Assembly: GCA_023614405.1 (NCBI GenBank)
Contig: CM042685.1
Location: 232,293,661 to 232,357,660 of the forward strand
Origin: Avena insularis
Lineage: Eukaryota > Streptophyta > Magnoliopsida > Poales > Poaceae
DNA length: 64,000 bases
Direction: 5' to 3'
Shown here in pieces: positions 37,235-48,093 of the stretch. The position numbers were made by a program, and so were the translations under genes. The stretch's first letter is position 1. Each line of letters starts with the position of its first letter. Under the pieces are notes generated by a model. It made no database searches, was not told where the DNA came from, and saw only the letters and a list, made by a program, of their open reading frames with translations.

Positions 37235-38523
37235 TGAAGGGAATATGCCCTGAGAGGCAATAATAAAATGTTTATTATGTGTATTCCAAGTATATGATAG
37301 ATGTTTATTTTGCATGCTATAATTGTATTAATACGGAAACGTTAATACATGTGTGTTTAATAAACAAACAGAAAGTTCCTAGTTATGCCTCTCTCATAAA
37401 CTAGTTCGTTGATTAACAAGATGATCACAGTTTCCTGATCATAGACATTGGATGTTGTTAATAACGAGATCACAACATTAGTGTAATGGTGTGATGAACA
37501 TTGATCCGAAGTATAGCATTACGATCAAAGTCATGTAATATATTGTGAAACAAAGGGATTAAGATACAAGCGTAAAAGGTTCCGACGATCACAGGAAAAG
37601 TCATCGTTGAATGTGTGGGAGTCGGTATGGATCTCCAGGTCCCGCTACAGATTATTGATCGGAGAAGGGTCTCGATCATGTCCGCATTATTCGCGAACCG
37701 TAGGGTGACACACTTAAGGGACACTGACATCCAGTTGGAGCAAATGTTTCATGCCTAAAGAATAAACAAGCGCAGGAATTTATTTCACTAGATACCGAAA
37801 CAGGTTTTCGGGTGAAATTGCATAAAGAGGTTATGCATGTGAAATGGAATTCTAGCAAGGGGTTATTTGTGAATGTTTGTCATTAAAGTAATTGACAAAA
37901 TTCTGAATAAAATAAAAGAGTTTTATTTAATGAGAGTTTGCATTAAATTTGGTGGAAATTTAATGGGAATTTGAGTGGGTTTTTGAGTGGAGAAAATTGA
38001 AGGGCCATTTTGTGAGTGGAGTGTCCACCCACATGAATGAAGGAGGGGAGGGGGCAGCCCCCATGGCCGGCGGCCACCCCCTTGGGTGCCCCCCTCCTCC
38101 TATAAAAGGAGCCCCTCCTCTCACTTCTCACTCACACCTCCTCGTGAAGGATCTCTCTCCCCCTCTAGAATTTATCCCCCATGGTCTCGGACTAGCGAGA
38201 TACATGTTCCCGGTGGCTATTCGGCAAGAAAGGGTTGTGCTTCCGCTGCATCGCTGGAGCTAGGATGCGGAGGTTGCTTAGTGTCTTGTACGTGTGTGCG
38301 AGCACGGATGCGTTGCTGCTTTGCGGCGCTAGGACTTCCTCTCGATCTTGAGATCGGCAAGAGATCGTCTACATCAACCACGAGTTGAACTCGTTAAGCT
38401 TTGTCGGTCTTCAAGGGTATGTTCTCTACGGATATACATCCGCTGTTGTTTGTATCTAGTAGATAGATCTTGGTACATAGTTCCCATCGTAGGAAATTTT
38501 TGTTTTCTATGTCGAACCCTACA
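37235..38523 (+). repeat. Copia-3 5' LTR with 364-bp deletion (1289 bp)
   Basis: It starts TGAAGGGAATATGCCC and ends GAACCCTACA. Relative to the 3' LTR it jumps from AAAGTCAT to GTAATATAT, losing the equivalent of 43861-44224, with CAT shared at both edges. A TATAAAA box is at 38101-38107. Confidence 0.92.
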
Positions 38524-39578
38524 AAGGGTATCGAGCCGGATCTATGCGTAGATACTTTACACGGGTAGTACACATATGAGTATGTGGGCGATGATGATCA
38601 TGTTGTTGCTCCTTAGTTGTAATTTTGGATATTGGTGGCATAGTGGGATGAAGCGGCCCGGACAAACTTTACATGTCCTCGCACATGAGACCTGTTCCAC
38701 GCTTGACATGCAACTAGTTTGCATAAGTGGCTAGCGGGTGTCTGTCTCTCCTACTATAGTCAATACATATTTTGCAACGAGTTGTCAACAATTTGGTTAT
38801 CCTCGTTGTGGTTCATGTTCGTAGGTAAGAACGGTTCTATCTCGAAAGCCCTAAGCCACGTAAAACTTGCAATGGATAAATTAGAGGCGTCTAGTTTAGA
38901 TTGTTGTTGGGCTAGTGTTATGATATGGTGATGTTGTAAGTAGAAGTATGAGATGATACTCTTACAACATACATAACGTGTAATCTCCATAGACCTTGGA
39001 CTTACACATAAAGGTATGATAGTGATCATACCACGGTGCACATGATAGAGATCATATCCGGGAACCATATCATTTCACTAATAAACATGTGATGTTTGAT
39101 AGCATCTTATATTGCTTGTTTAGCGCTTTGTTAGCATAATAAGATGATCCCTCATTTAAATATCAAGATAAGAATGTGTTCTTCCTTTAGTATGCACCGA
39201 TTATGTTTTCTTCGCTCCAAGACATCATGTGATGATCGGGTGTTCTTGGATCCACGACCATATTTCGGGTGTAAAACAGTTACACACGCGAATACTAAGG
39301 TTCTAACTTGGCGAGCCTAGCATATACAGACATGGCCTCGGAACACGGACCGAAAGGTTAAGCATGAGTCATATAGTAGATATGATGCCCATTTGATGCT
39401 CGCCTTTGAAGCTACATCGACTCACATGATGATCGGACTTGGTGTAGTGGATTTGGTTCATGTTATCACCAAAAACGCACGAGGGATGTCATTTTTGAGT
39501 GGGAGTTCATTCGTAATATGGATTAGTTGAACTCAATCTATCATAAACTTAGTCTAAACTTTACAAATTCTGTTGTAG
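38524..39578 (+). other. Copia-3 primer binding site and leader
   Basis: The site reads AAGGGTATCGAGCC, an altered form of the initiator-Met site that shares the missing base with Copia-2. The 1 kb leader ends GTTGTAG directly before the gag ATG at 39579. A 102-codon antisense frame (38760-39068) is an open stretch shared with the Copia-2 leader. Confidence 0.8.
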
Positions 39579-40400
39579 ATGGCACCACCTGCTTTTAATT
39601 TCAATGTGTTCATGGAGAAAGAGAAACTTGCAACGAACGGTAGCAACATTACCGAATGGGCCATGAATTTGAGGATTCTCCTCTCTGCTGCACAAAAGCA
39701 ATATGTGCTAGAAGCGCCGCTAGGCCCCCCACCTTTTGAGGATGCCCCTGACGAGGAGAAGAATGTCTATCAGACTCATCAGGAGGACCACAACTTAGTT
39801 CATTGTGGCATATTGTATGGGCTAGAGCCGGAACTTCGAAAGCGTTTCGAAAACGGCAATGATTTTGATACAATGGGTGAGTTGAAAATGATTTTCGACA
39901 CACATGCTGCTGTAGAGAGCTACAACGCTTCAGAAAAGTTCTTTAGCTGCATGATGGAAGAGCACAGCTCCGTAAGTGAGCATGTACTCAAGATGTCGGG
40001 TTATGCCGATAAGCTTGTGTCCTTGGGAATATCGATTCCCATTGACTTAAGCATCCATCGTGTTCTGCAGTCTCTGCCACCTAGCTATAAGAGCTTCGTG
40101 ATGACCTATAATATGCAAGGCATGAAGAAGTCTCTCCCCGAGCTTCTGTCAATGCTTAAAACTGCATAAGTGGAGATCAAAAAGGAACATCAAGTGTTGA
40201 TGATCAATAGGAACACTGGTTTCAAGAAAGACAAGAAGGGAAAACGAAAGGGGAGTAGGGCGGCAAGCCGGTTGCCGTGCCTGAAAAGAAACCCCGAGTT
40301 GGACCTAAGTCTGATACCGAGTGCTACTATTGTAAGGGGACTGGCCACTAGAAGCGCAACTGCCCCAAGTATTTGGCAGACAAGAAGGCCGGCAAGGCAA
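39579..40400 (+). pseudogene. Copia-3 gag (capsid and zinc knuckle)
   Basis: The first 196 codons are open, from MAPPAFNFNVFMEKEKL to LLSMLKTA, and form the Copia capsid domain (UBN2-type: WAMNLRILLSAAQ, then SLPPSYKSFVMTYNMQGM). A TAA at 40167-40169 ends the frame. After it the same frame continues in VEIKKEH. The zinc knuckle CX2CX4HX4C can be read at 40322-40363, with a TAG at 40349-40351 inside it. Gag would package the element's RNA in cytoplasmic virus-like particles; here it is truncated. Confidence 0.88.
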
Positions 40401-40439
40401 ACAAAGGTATATATGATATACATGTTATTGATGTGTACT

Positions 40440-41735
40440 TGACTAGTGCTCGTAGTAGCACCTGGGTATTTGATACCGGTTCAGTTGCTAATATGTGTAA
40501 CTCGAATCAGGGGCTGCGGAACAAGCGACCGCTAGCAAGGGGTGAGGTCAAGATGCATGTCGGCAATGGATCAAGCGCTGATGTGATCGCCGTCGGAACG
40601 CTGCCTCTCCATTTGCCGTTGGGATTAGTTATAAACTTGAATAATTGTTATCTGGTGCCTGCAATGAGCATGAACATTGTATCTGGATCGTGTTTAATGC
40701 GAAGTGGTTATTCATTTAAATCCGAGAACAATGGTTGTTCCATTTATATGAATGAAATCTTTTATGGTCATGCACCGATGATGAATGGTTTATTTCTATT
40801 AGATCTCGATGATAATGTTACACATATTCATAATGTTGATGCTAAAAGGATTAAACTTAATGATAATATATCCGCATATATGTGGCACTGCCGTCTAGGT
40901 CATATTGGCGTTAAACGCATGAAGAAGCTCCATTCGGATGGACCTTTGGAATCACTTGATTTTGAATCATTTGATACATGTGAGCCATGCCTTATGGGCA
41001 AGATGACTAGAACGCCGTTTTCCGGTTCAATGGAACAGGCGACAGATTTATTGGAAATCATACATTCTGATGTATGTGGTCCAATGAGTGTGTTTCAAGC
41101 GAGGTGGATATCGTTATTTTGTTACTTTCACGGATGATTTGAGTAGATACGGTTATATCTACTTGATGAAACACAAGTCTGAAACCTTTGAAAAGTTCAA
41201 GGAATTTCAGAATGAAGTGGAAAATCATCGTAATAGAAAGATCAAATTTCTACGGTCCGACCGTGGAGGTGAGTATCTAAGTTACGAGTTTAGCACTCAC
41301 ATGAAAGAGTGTGGAATTGTTTCACAACTCACACTGCGGAACACCACGGAGAAATGGTGTGTCGAACGTCAGAATCGTACTTTATTAGATATGGTTCGAT
41401 CTATGATGTCTCCGACGGACTTGCTGTCATTTTGGGGCTATGCACTAGAAACTGCATTCACTTTAAATCGGTACCATCTAAATCCGTTGAAAAGACATCA
41501 GATGAATTGTGGTTTGGAAACAAACCTAAGCTGTCATTTCTTAAAGTTTGGGGATGCGATGTTTATGTGAAGAAACTTCAACCGGATAAACTCGAACCCA
41601 AAGCGGAAAAATGCGTCTTCATAGGATACCCTAAGGAAACTATTGGGGATTCCTTCTATCACAGATCCGAGGGCAAGGGTTTTGTTGTTAAGAATGGATC
41701 CTTTCTAGAGAAAGAGTTTCATGAAAGGTGTGAGT
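40440..41735 (+). pseudogene. Copia-3 protease and integrase regions
   Basis: The protease aspartate is in STWVFDTGSVANMC (40458-40500). The integrase zinc-binding part follows (WHCRLGHIGVKRMKKLH, then CEPCLMGKM). The catalytic core has HSDVCGP, RSDRGGEYLS and the glutamate in VERQNRTLLDM. The open frame from 40373 runs to 41137, then shifts near 41095. Further small deletions occur near 41330 and 41440, and a stop is at 41735-41737. All three integrase acidic residues are still present. Confidence 0.88.
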
Positions 41736-41935
41736 AGTCGGAAGGTAGAACTCAAGAGGTTATTGAACCTTCTCTTCAAAGTATGGCGAGTAGCAATACC
41801 GGAAGTTGTTCCGAGTTGGCTTCACCTGAAGAGGGAACTAATGATAATGATCATGAAACTCCGAAGAGAGTACTACCAACCTCGCAGGTCTAGCAGACGC
41901 TGCAGCCCCGAGCTATACGGAAATCCTGTCATGAA

Positions 41936-43532
41936 TTTCATGGTTGATGAAAATGATGACCCTGCGACATATGAGGAAGCAATGATGAGCCCGGATTCCA
42001 ACAAATGGTTAGAAGCCATGAAATCCGAGATGGAATCCATGTATGAAAATCAAGTTTGGAACTTGGTGGACTTACCTCACGACCGAAAGGCCGTGGAGAA
42101 CAAATGGATTTTCAAAAGGAAAACTGATGCTGATGGTAATGTAACGATCGCTTATAAAGCTCGACTTGTCGCAAAGGGGTTTCGACAAATTCAAGGAGTT
42201 GACTACGATGAGACAGTCTCTCCCGTAGCGATGCTAAAATCAGTTAGGATTATGTTAGCAATTGCTGCATATTTCGATTATGAGATATGGCAGATGGATG
42301 TAAAAACGCGTTTCTCAATGGTAATATTGAAGAAGAGTTGTATATGATACAACCAAAGGGTTTTGTCGATCCTAAGGATGCTAACAAGGTGTGCAAGCTT
42401 CAGCGATCCATCTATGGATTGAAGCAAGCATCACGAATTTGGAATCTCCGCTTTGATGAGGTGATCAAAGAGTTTGGATTTGTCCAAACGTATGGAGAAG
42501 CTTGTATTTACAAGAAAGTGAGTGGGAGCAATGTGGCATTTCTGATATTATATGTGGATGACATATTATTGATCGGAAATTATATAGATCTTTTAAACAG
42601 TGTTAAAAGTTATCTAAACAGCAAATTTTCAATGAAGGACCTAGGTGAAGCGTCATACATATTAGGCATAAAGATCTATAGAGATAGATATAGGCGCCTA
42701 ATAGGGCTATCACAAAGTACATACCTTGATAAGATTTTAAAGAAGTTTAAAATGAAAGATAGTAAGAAGGGGTTCTTACCTATGACACAAGGCACGACAT
42801 TGAGTAAGACTCAAAGTCCGTCTTCGGCGGAATAGAGAGATAATGGACAAGGTCCCCTATGCTTCAGCCATAGGCTCTATAATGTACACCATGCTATGTA
42901 CAAGACCATATGTGGCACATGCTATTAGTTTGACTAGTAGGTACCAATCGGATCCAGGTTCAGAACACTGGAAAGCGGTCAAGAATATCCTTAAGTACTT
43001 GCGAAGAACTAAGGATATGTTTCTTGTATACGGAAATGAAGAAGAGCTCGTCACTAAGTGTTATGTCGACGCTAGCTTTGACACCGATCCGGATGACTCT
43101 AAGTCTCAATCCGGATACGTATTTCTCATGAATGGCGGAGCGGTTAGTTGGAGGAGCTCCAAACAACCTGTGGTGGCGGGATCAATAACGGAGGCCGAAT
43201 ATGTTGCTGCTCCAGAAGCGACTCAGGAAGCAGTTTGGATGAAGGAGTTCATATCCGAACTAGGTGTGGTTGCAAACGCGTTGGACCCAATGGTGATCTA
43301 TTGTGACAACAATGGTTCCATTGCCAATGCCAAAGAGCCAAGGTATCACAAGCATTCCAAGCATATTAAGCGCTGGTTTCACTCCATCCGCGAGCATGTC
43401 AAGGATGGAGATATAAAGATTTGTAAAGTACATACGGATCTCAATGTAGCAGATCCGTTGACTAAAACTCTCCCTAGAGCAAAACATGATCTACACCAGA
43501 ACTCCATGGGTGTTAGATACATCACTATGTAA
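41936..43532 (+). pseudogene. Copia-3 reverse transcriptase and RNase H
   Basis: RT starts with NDDPATYEEAMMSPDSNKW and carries VENKWIFKRKTDADG, the core DYDETVSPVAMLKSVR and the intact active site YVDDILLIGN (42553-42580). Frame breaks are near 42300 and at 42825-42835, where a TAG arises from a 2-base loss. RNase H (42843-43532) is one open frame with KCYVDASFDTDPDDSKSQSG, then AEYVAAPEATQEAVWM and ADPLTK. The breaks alone disable the polyprotein. Confidence 0.9.
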
Positions 43533-43561
43533 CTAGATTATTGTCTCTAGTGCGTGGGAGA

Positions 43562-45212
43562 TCAAGGAATATGCCCTGAGAGGCAATAATAAAATGTTTA
43601 TTATGTGTATTCCAAGTATATGATAGATGTTTATTTTGCATGCTATAATTGTATTAATACAGAAACGTTAATACATGTGTGTTTAATAAACAAACAGAAA
43701 GTTCCTAGTTATGCCTCTCTCATAAACTAGTTCGTTGATTAACAAGATGATCACAGTTTCCTAATCATAGACATTGGATGTTGTTAATAACGAGATCACA
43801 ACATTAGTGTAATGGTGTGATGAACATTCATCCGAAGTATAGCATTATGATCAAAGTCATTGAGTTTATATTGCTATAAACAACTTACGAAGTAGTCCTA
43901 ATCCTTAGACCATGAGATCATGCCAATCACTAACACCGGAAGAGTTTCTTGTTGACATCAAACGTCACTCCGTAACTAGGTGATTATAAAGATGGCTTCA
44001 AAGCTACTAAAGTGTTATGTTGAGAATCATGGATCAAGAGTGGAATTTGTTCATCCCGATGACGGGTAGATATGCTCTGGGCCCTCTCGGTGATATCACA
44101 TTGGTTAGCTTGCAAGCAAGTGATTTGATCACTAGAATGTTATATCACGGGAACGAGAAAAGAGTGCATGTCAGTAACGAGATCAAACTAGGTATGGAGA
44201 TACCGATGATCGAATCTCAGACATGTAATATATCGTGAAACAAAGGGATTAAGATACAAGCGTAAAAGGTTCCGACGATCACAGGAAAAGTCATCGTTGA
44301 ATGTGTGGGAGTCAGTATGGATCTCCAGGTCCCGCTACTGATTATTGATCAGAGAAGGGTCTCGATCATGTTCGCATTATTCGCGAACCGTAGGGTGACA
44401 CACTTAAGGGACACTGACATCCAGTTGGAGCAAATGTTTCATGCCGAAAGAATAAACAAGCGCAGGAATTTATTTCACTAGATACCGAAACAGGTTTTCG
44501 GGTGAAATTGCATAAAGAGGTTATGCATGTGAAATGGAATTCTAGCAAGGGGTTATTTGTGAATGTTTGTCATTAAAGTAATTGACAAAATTCTGAATAA
44601 AATAAAAGAGTTTTATTTAATGAGAGTTTGCATTAAATTTGGTGGAAATTTAATGGGAATTTGAGTGGGTTTTTGAGTGGAGAAAATTGAAGGGCCATTT
44701 TGTGAGTGGAGTGTCCACCCACATGAATGAAGGAGGGGAGGGGGCAGCCCCCATGGCCGGCGGCCACCCCCTTGGGTGCCCCCTCCTCCTATAAAAGGAG
44801 CCCCTCCTCTCACTTCTCACTCACACCTCCTCGTGAAGGATCTCTCTCTCCCTCTAGAATTTATCCCCCATGGTCTCGGACTAGCGAGATACATGTTCCC
44901 GGTGGCTATTCGGCAAGAAAGGGTTGTGCTTCCGCTGCATTGCTGGAGCGAGGAGGTGGAGGTTGCTCGGTGTCTTGTGTGCGAAAGCACGGATGCGCTG
45001 CTGCTTTGCGGCGCTAGGACTTCCTCTCGATCTTGAGATCGGCAAGAGATCGTCTACATCAACCACGAGTTGAACTCGTTAAGCTTTGTCGGTCTTCAAG
45101 GGTATGTTCTCTACGGATATACTTCCGCCCGTTGTTTGTATCTAGTAGATAGATCTTGGTACATAGTTCCCATCGTAGGAATTTTTTTGTTTTCTATGCT
45201 GCGAACCCTACA
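43562..45212 (+). repeat. Copia-3 3' LTR (1651 bp)
   Basis: It lies between the polypurine tract and TGCAT. Its first bases read TCAAGGAATATGCCC, so the terminal TG has become TC and one G is lost. It ends GAACCCTACA. A TATAAAA box is at 44790-44796. It holds the 364 bp missing from the 5' LTR. Confidence 0.9.
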
Positions 45213-45604
45213 TGCATCAGGTTGACCACGATGACCTCTGTGTCCAGTTTTTTGGGTCCTTCGTGACCTTCGGGTAGTGTGGCTCCCGAGTGCTCTGCCT
45301 CTTCGGGTGACCCCTTGGGGAATTTCCGCTTAATGGATGGCACGCAGATCTGTTCAAGGAACACACCTGGCGGCACCCTTGCGCCGGTGGAGCCGATGTT
45401 GGCGAGTCTGTCGGCCTCCTCGTTGCTTTCTCTTCCAACGTGCCAAAGCTCGCAGTCATCGAAGCCTCCTTCGAGTGCGTTGTAGAGTGCACGGTACGCA
45501 ATCATATTGGCGGTGTGTGCGTCGCACTCGTTCATCGTCTGATGTACGACGAGGTTGGAGTCACCGTAGATAACCAGGCGCATTGCGCTGCAGATTTTTG
45601 CCAT
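45213..45604 (-). pseudogene. Tat-B archaeal-type RNase H (aRH) and end of pol
   Basis: On minus the frame reads MRLVIYGDSNLVVHQTMNE, then CELWHVGRESNEEADRLANI and VPPGVFLEQICVPSIK. The catalytic aspartate in GDS and the H-x9-D arrangement at the end fit the second, archaeal-like RNase H of the Tat lineage. The start is linked to RNase H by a frame break near 45605-45725. The reading ends in KKLDTEVIVVNLM at the Copia-3 border. No integrase zinc finger or D,D35E core follows on the other side (37234 downward). Confidence 0.8.
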
Positions 45605-45724
45605 CCTCGTGCCATGGATGAGGGCCTCGTATTCTGCCTCGTTGTTGGAGGCTCAAAACTTCATCCGGAGGACGTACTTCATCTTATCGCCCTGCGGAGA
45701 GGTCAGTATGACCCCTGCTCCTGC

Positions 45725-46414
45725 TCAGGCTTCATGCTTGGAGCCGTCGAAGTGCATCGTCCATGATTGCGTCATGTCTGGGGTGTCTGGCAGCTGTAGC
45801 TCCATCCAGTGTACGAGGAAGTCCGGGAGGACTTGAGACTTAATCGAGTGGCGCTTCTCGTAGATGATGTCAAGACGTGACAGCTCGATGCCCCACAGGG
45901 CTACGCGTCCTGTGGCCTCTGGGTTATTCAGGATGCTGTTCAGGGGTGCTTCATTGACGACCATCACCTGGTGCTCCTGGAAGTAGTGGATCAACCGACG
46001 AGCCGACATGAACACGCCGTAGGCAAGTTTTTGGTAGTGAGGGTACCTCTGTTTTGTTGGCGACAATACCTCGCTGAGGTAGTAAATTGGGCGTTGGACC
46101 CCATGGGTCTTGCCTTCTTCGGGTCGCTCGACCACCAGCACGGTGCTGACCACCTGGTGTGTGGCTGCTATGTACAGCAGCAGGGGCTCGCGCTCCTTTG
46201 GCGTGACCAAGACGGGCGAGGTGGAGAGCAGTCGCTTTAGATCTTCGAATGCGTCGTCTGCTTCGGGCGTCCACTCGAATTTGCCTGCCTTGCATAGCAG
46301 CTGGTAGAATGGCAGGGCTTTCTCGCCCATGCGGCTGATGAACCTGCTCAATGCCGCTATTCGTCCTGCGAGCTGTTGGACACCCTTGAGATTCTTCGAC
46401 TTCTCCATGGCCAT
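45725..46414 (-). pseudogene. Tat-B RNase H domain of pol
   Basis: The 229-codon open frame reads LAGRIAALSRFISRMGEKAL, then FEWTPEADDAFEDLKRLL, PIYYLSEVLSPTKQRYPHY and MELQLPDTPDMTQSWTMHFD. It covers the RT connection, the Gypsy-type RNase H and the linker into aRH. It is read continuously from RT through overlapping shifted frames. Confidence 0.85.
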
Positions 46415-46541
46415 GATGTCCCGGATTTTCTTCGGGTTCGTCTCGATCCCTCGCTGGGAGATGAAGTAGCCAAGAAGCTGACCCGATGGGACGCCGAAGG
46501 CACACTTTTCGTGATTGATCTTGATCCTGTAGCGGTCGAGA

Positions 46542-47131
46542 TTATCGAACGTCTCGCGGAGATCGCCGGCGAGCCGCTCGCCTGGTTTTGATGACTATGT
46601 CGTCGACATAGACTTGGATGTTGCGACCGATCTGGTCTTTTAGGCATGCCTGCATGCATCGCTGGTACGTGGCACCTGCGTTCTTTAGCCCGAAGGGCAT
46701 TGTGTTGTAGCAGAACACTCCGAACAGCGTGATAAACGCCGTTTTTCTTGATCTTCGACCTTGAGTCGAATCTGGTTGTAGCCTGAGTAGGCGTCGAGAA
46801 AGGAGAGTTTCTCGCATCCTGCAGTCGAATCGATGATCTGATCGATCCGAGGAAGAGGGAAGTGGTCCTTTGGGCAGTGCTTGTTCAGCGACGTGAAGTC
46901 CACGCACATCCGCAGGATGTCCGTCTCCTTCTTGCAGACCATCACTGTATTTGCGAGCCACTCGCTTTCTTTAATCTCCCTGATGAAGTCTGCAGCGGGT
47001 AGTTTGTTGATTTCCATCCCGATGGCTTTGGCCCGCGGCTCGGACAGTCTCCGGATGGACTGCTTGACGGGCTTGGTGTCTGGAAAGACGTTGAGTGCAT
47101 GCTCGGCAAATTCCCTGGGAACTCCTGGCAT
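46542..47131 (-). pseudogene. Tat-B reverse transcriptase
   Basis: Two overlapping frames give the whole domain: PVKQSIRRLSEPRAKAI, then MCVDFTSLNKHCPKDHFPLP, SFLDAYSGYNQI, a frameshift near 46750, then NTMPFGLKNAGATYQRCM and the active site YVDDIVIKT (near 46610-46585). The catalytic aspartates are present; the frameshifts disable it. Confidence 0.87.
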
Positions 47132-47294
47132 GTCCGCAGGACACCAGGCGAAGATTTCCCAGCGCTCACGGAGGAATTCGATGAGCGCGCTTTCCTATGC
47201 GGGGCTAAGGTCGTTGGCGATCAGCGCCGTCTTGGAGGCATCCGTCGGGTGGACCTGCACCTTCTTTGTGTTGACAGTAGAGTCGAAAGACATG

Positions 47295-47984
47295 TCAGGT
47301 GCGTTTTGTCGTGCGACTGGGGGTGCCCCATTGTCCGTCACCTCGCGGAGCCTTACAAGCTCCTCTTACATGACGAATGACTGGGAGATTCTGTTGAAGT
47401 CCCTGTCGTAGTGGTCCGATCGGGTGAAGCTCCCGTGAACCGTGATGACGCCTCTGGGTCCTGGCATCTTGAGTAGCAGGTACGCGTAGTGTGGTACTGC
47501 CAGGAATCTTGCGAATGCTACACGCCCAAGGATGGCGTGATATTGTGATGGCCAGTCCACCACCTCGAACTCGAGTCGCTCGCATCGGAAGTTGTCCGGC
47601 TTGCCGAAGATGACATCGAGCCATATCTTTCCCAGGAGGAATATGCCCTTTCCTGGAACGATGCCGTGGAACGCCAGGTCTGATCGTTCCAGTGCATACA
47701 GGGATCCGCATTGCTGCTAGGGTGCTTGCGAACATCAGGTTGATGCTGCTGCCGCCGTCCATGAAGACACGGCTCATATCAAAACCTCCGATCTGCGCCT
47801 CGAGCACTAGGGCAGCATGACCTGGGCGAGGGACCTGGCAAGGGTGATCCGAACGGCTGAACGTGATGCAGGACTCCGATTCGCTGAGGTACTCAAGGAT
47901 GGCGGGTGGAGCTGTCACGGCTAGGTTGATCTGACGGGTGATTTTCTTCTGCACCCTATTCGTTGGGTGTCCCTTCTGGATCAT
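47295..47984 (-). pseudogene. Tat-B protease region
   Basis: On minus the frame contains VFMDGGSSINLMFASTL, the retroviral-type protease active site (D-G-G-S). In a shifted frame it contains VVDWPSQYHAILGR and PHYAYLLLKMPGP, the usual sequence after the protease in Tat/Gypsy pol. A frame break lies near 47680. Confidence 0.8.
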
Positions 47985-48093
47985 CAGTGCTCCTTTCGGC
48001 AGGGGATACCCGTGCCCGGCGTTGTTATGTGCGGGTGCGACTGGTTGGTTCGGGCATCCTACAGGTGGCGGTGGAGGAGCTCCATGCGCTATT

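Larger units (their letters stand above)
37235..45212 (+). mobile_element. Copia-3: Angela-like Copia retrotransposon, recently inserted, frames broken
   Basis: It is flanked by TGCAT (37230-37234 and 45213-45217). It has a 5' LTR shortened by a deletion, a leader, gag, protease, integrase, RT and RNase H in Copia order, a polypurine tract (GCGTGGGAGA, near 43552-43561) and a 3' LTR. LTR differences are about 5 in the first 305 aligned bases. It is the most complete retroelement in the window, but several stops and frameshifts interrupt the polyprotein. Confidence 0.92.
34452..45277 (+). pseudogene. Antisense multi-exon additional gene of Tat-B (Transposase_28-like N-terminus), interrupted by Copia-3
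   Basis: The reading runs against the gag-pol strand. Likely exons with GT-AG borders are 34452-35391, 35479-35861, 35935-36121, 36371-36443, 36521-36766 and 36852-37234, continuing after Copia-3 at 45218-45277. The ATG context is GCAATGGGG. Exon 1 has a WRRSETRESDLRKLRERGLI block and LHHLSPNSLLHIACFITFCE, the putative gypsy-type transposon domain (PF04195) also seen in other grass Tat-type elements. Later exons encode an acidic/Ser-rich linker, a basic KRKKEEKKEEKK stretch and an alanine/glutamate-rich coiled coil. It is broken by a frameshift near 34950, by TAG at 35662, TAG in exon 4, TAA in exon 5, and by Copia-3 19 codons before its stop. Function is unknown. Confidence 0.72.

Noticed and set aside
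36458..37237. Single 259-codon plus frame in Tat-B
   Set aside because: It reads through intron-like sequence in the wrong frame. The spliced model with GT-AG borders gives the coherent coiled-coil protein.
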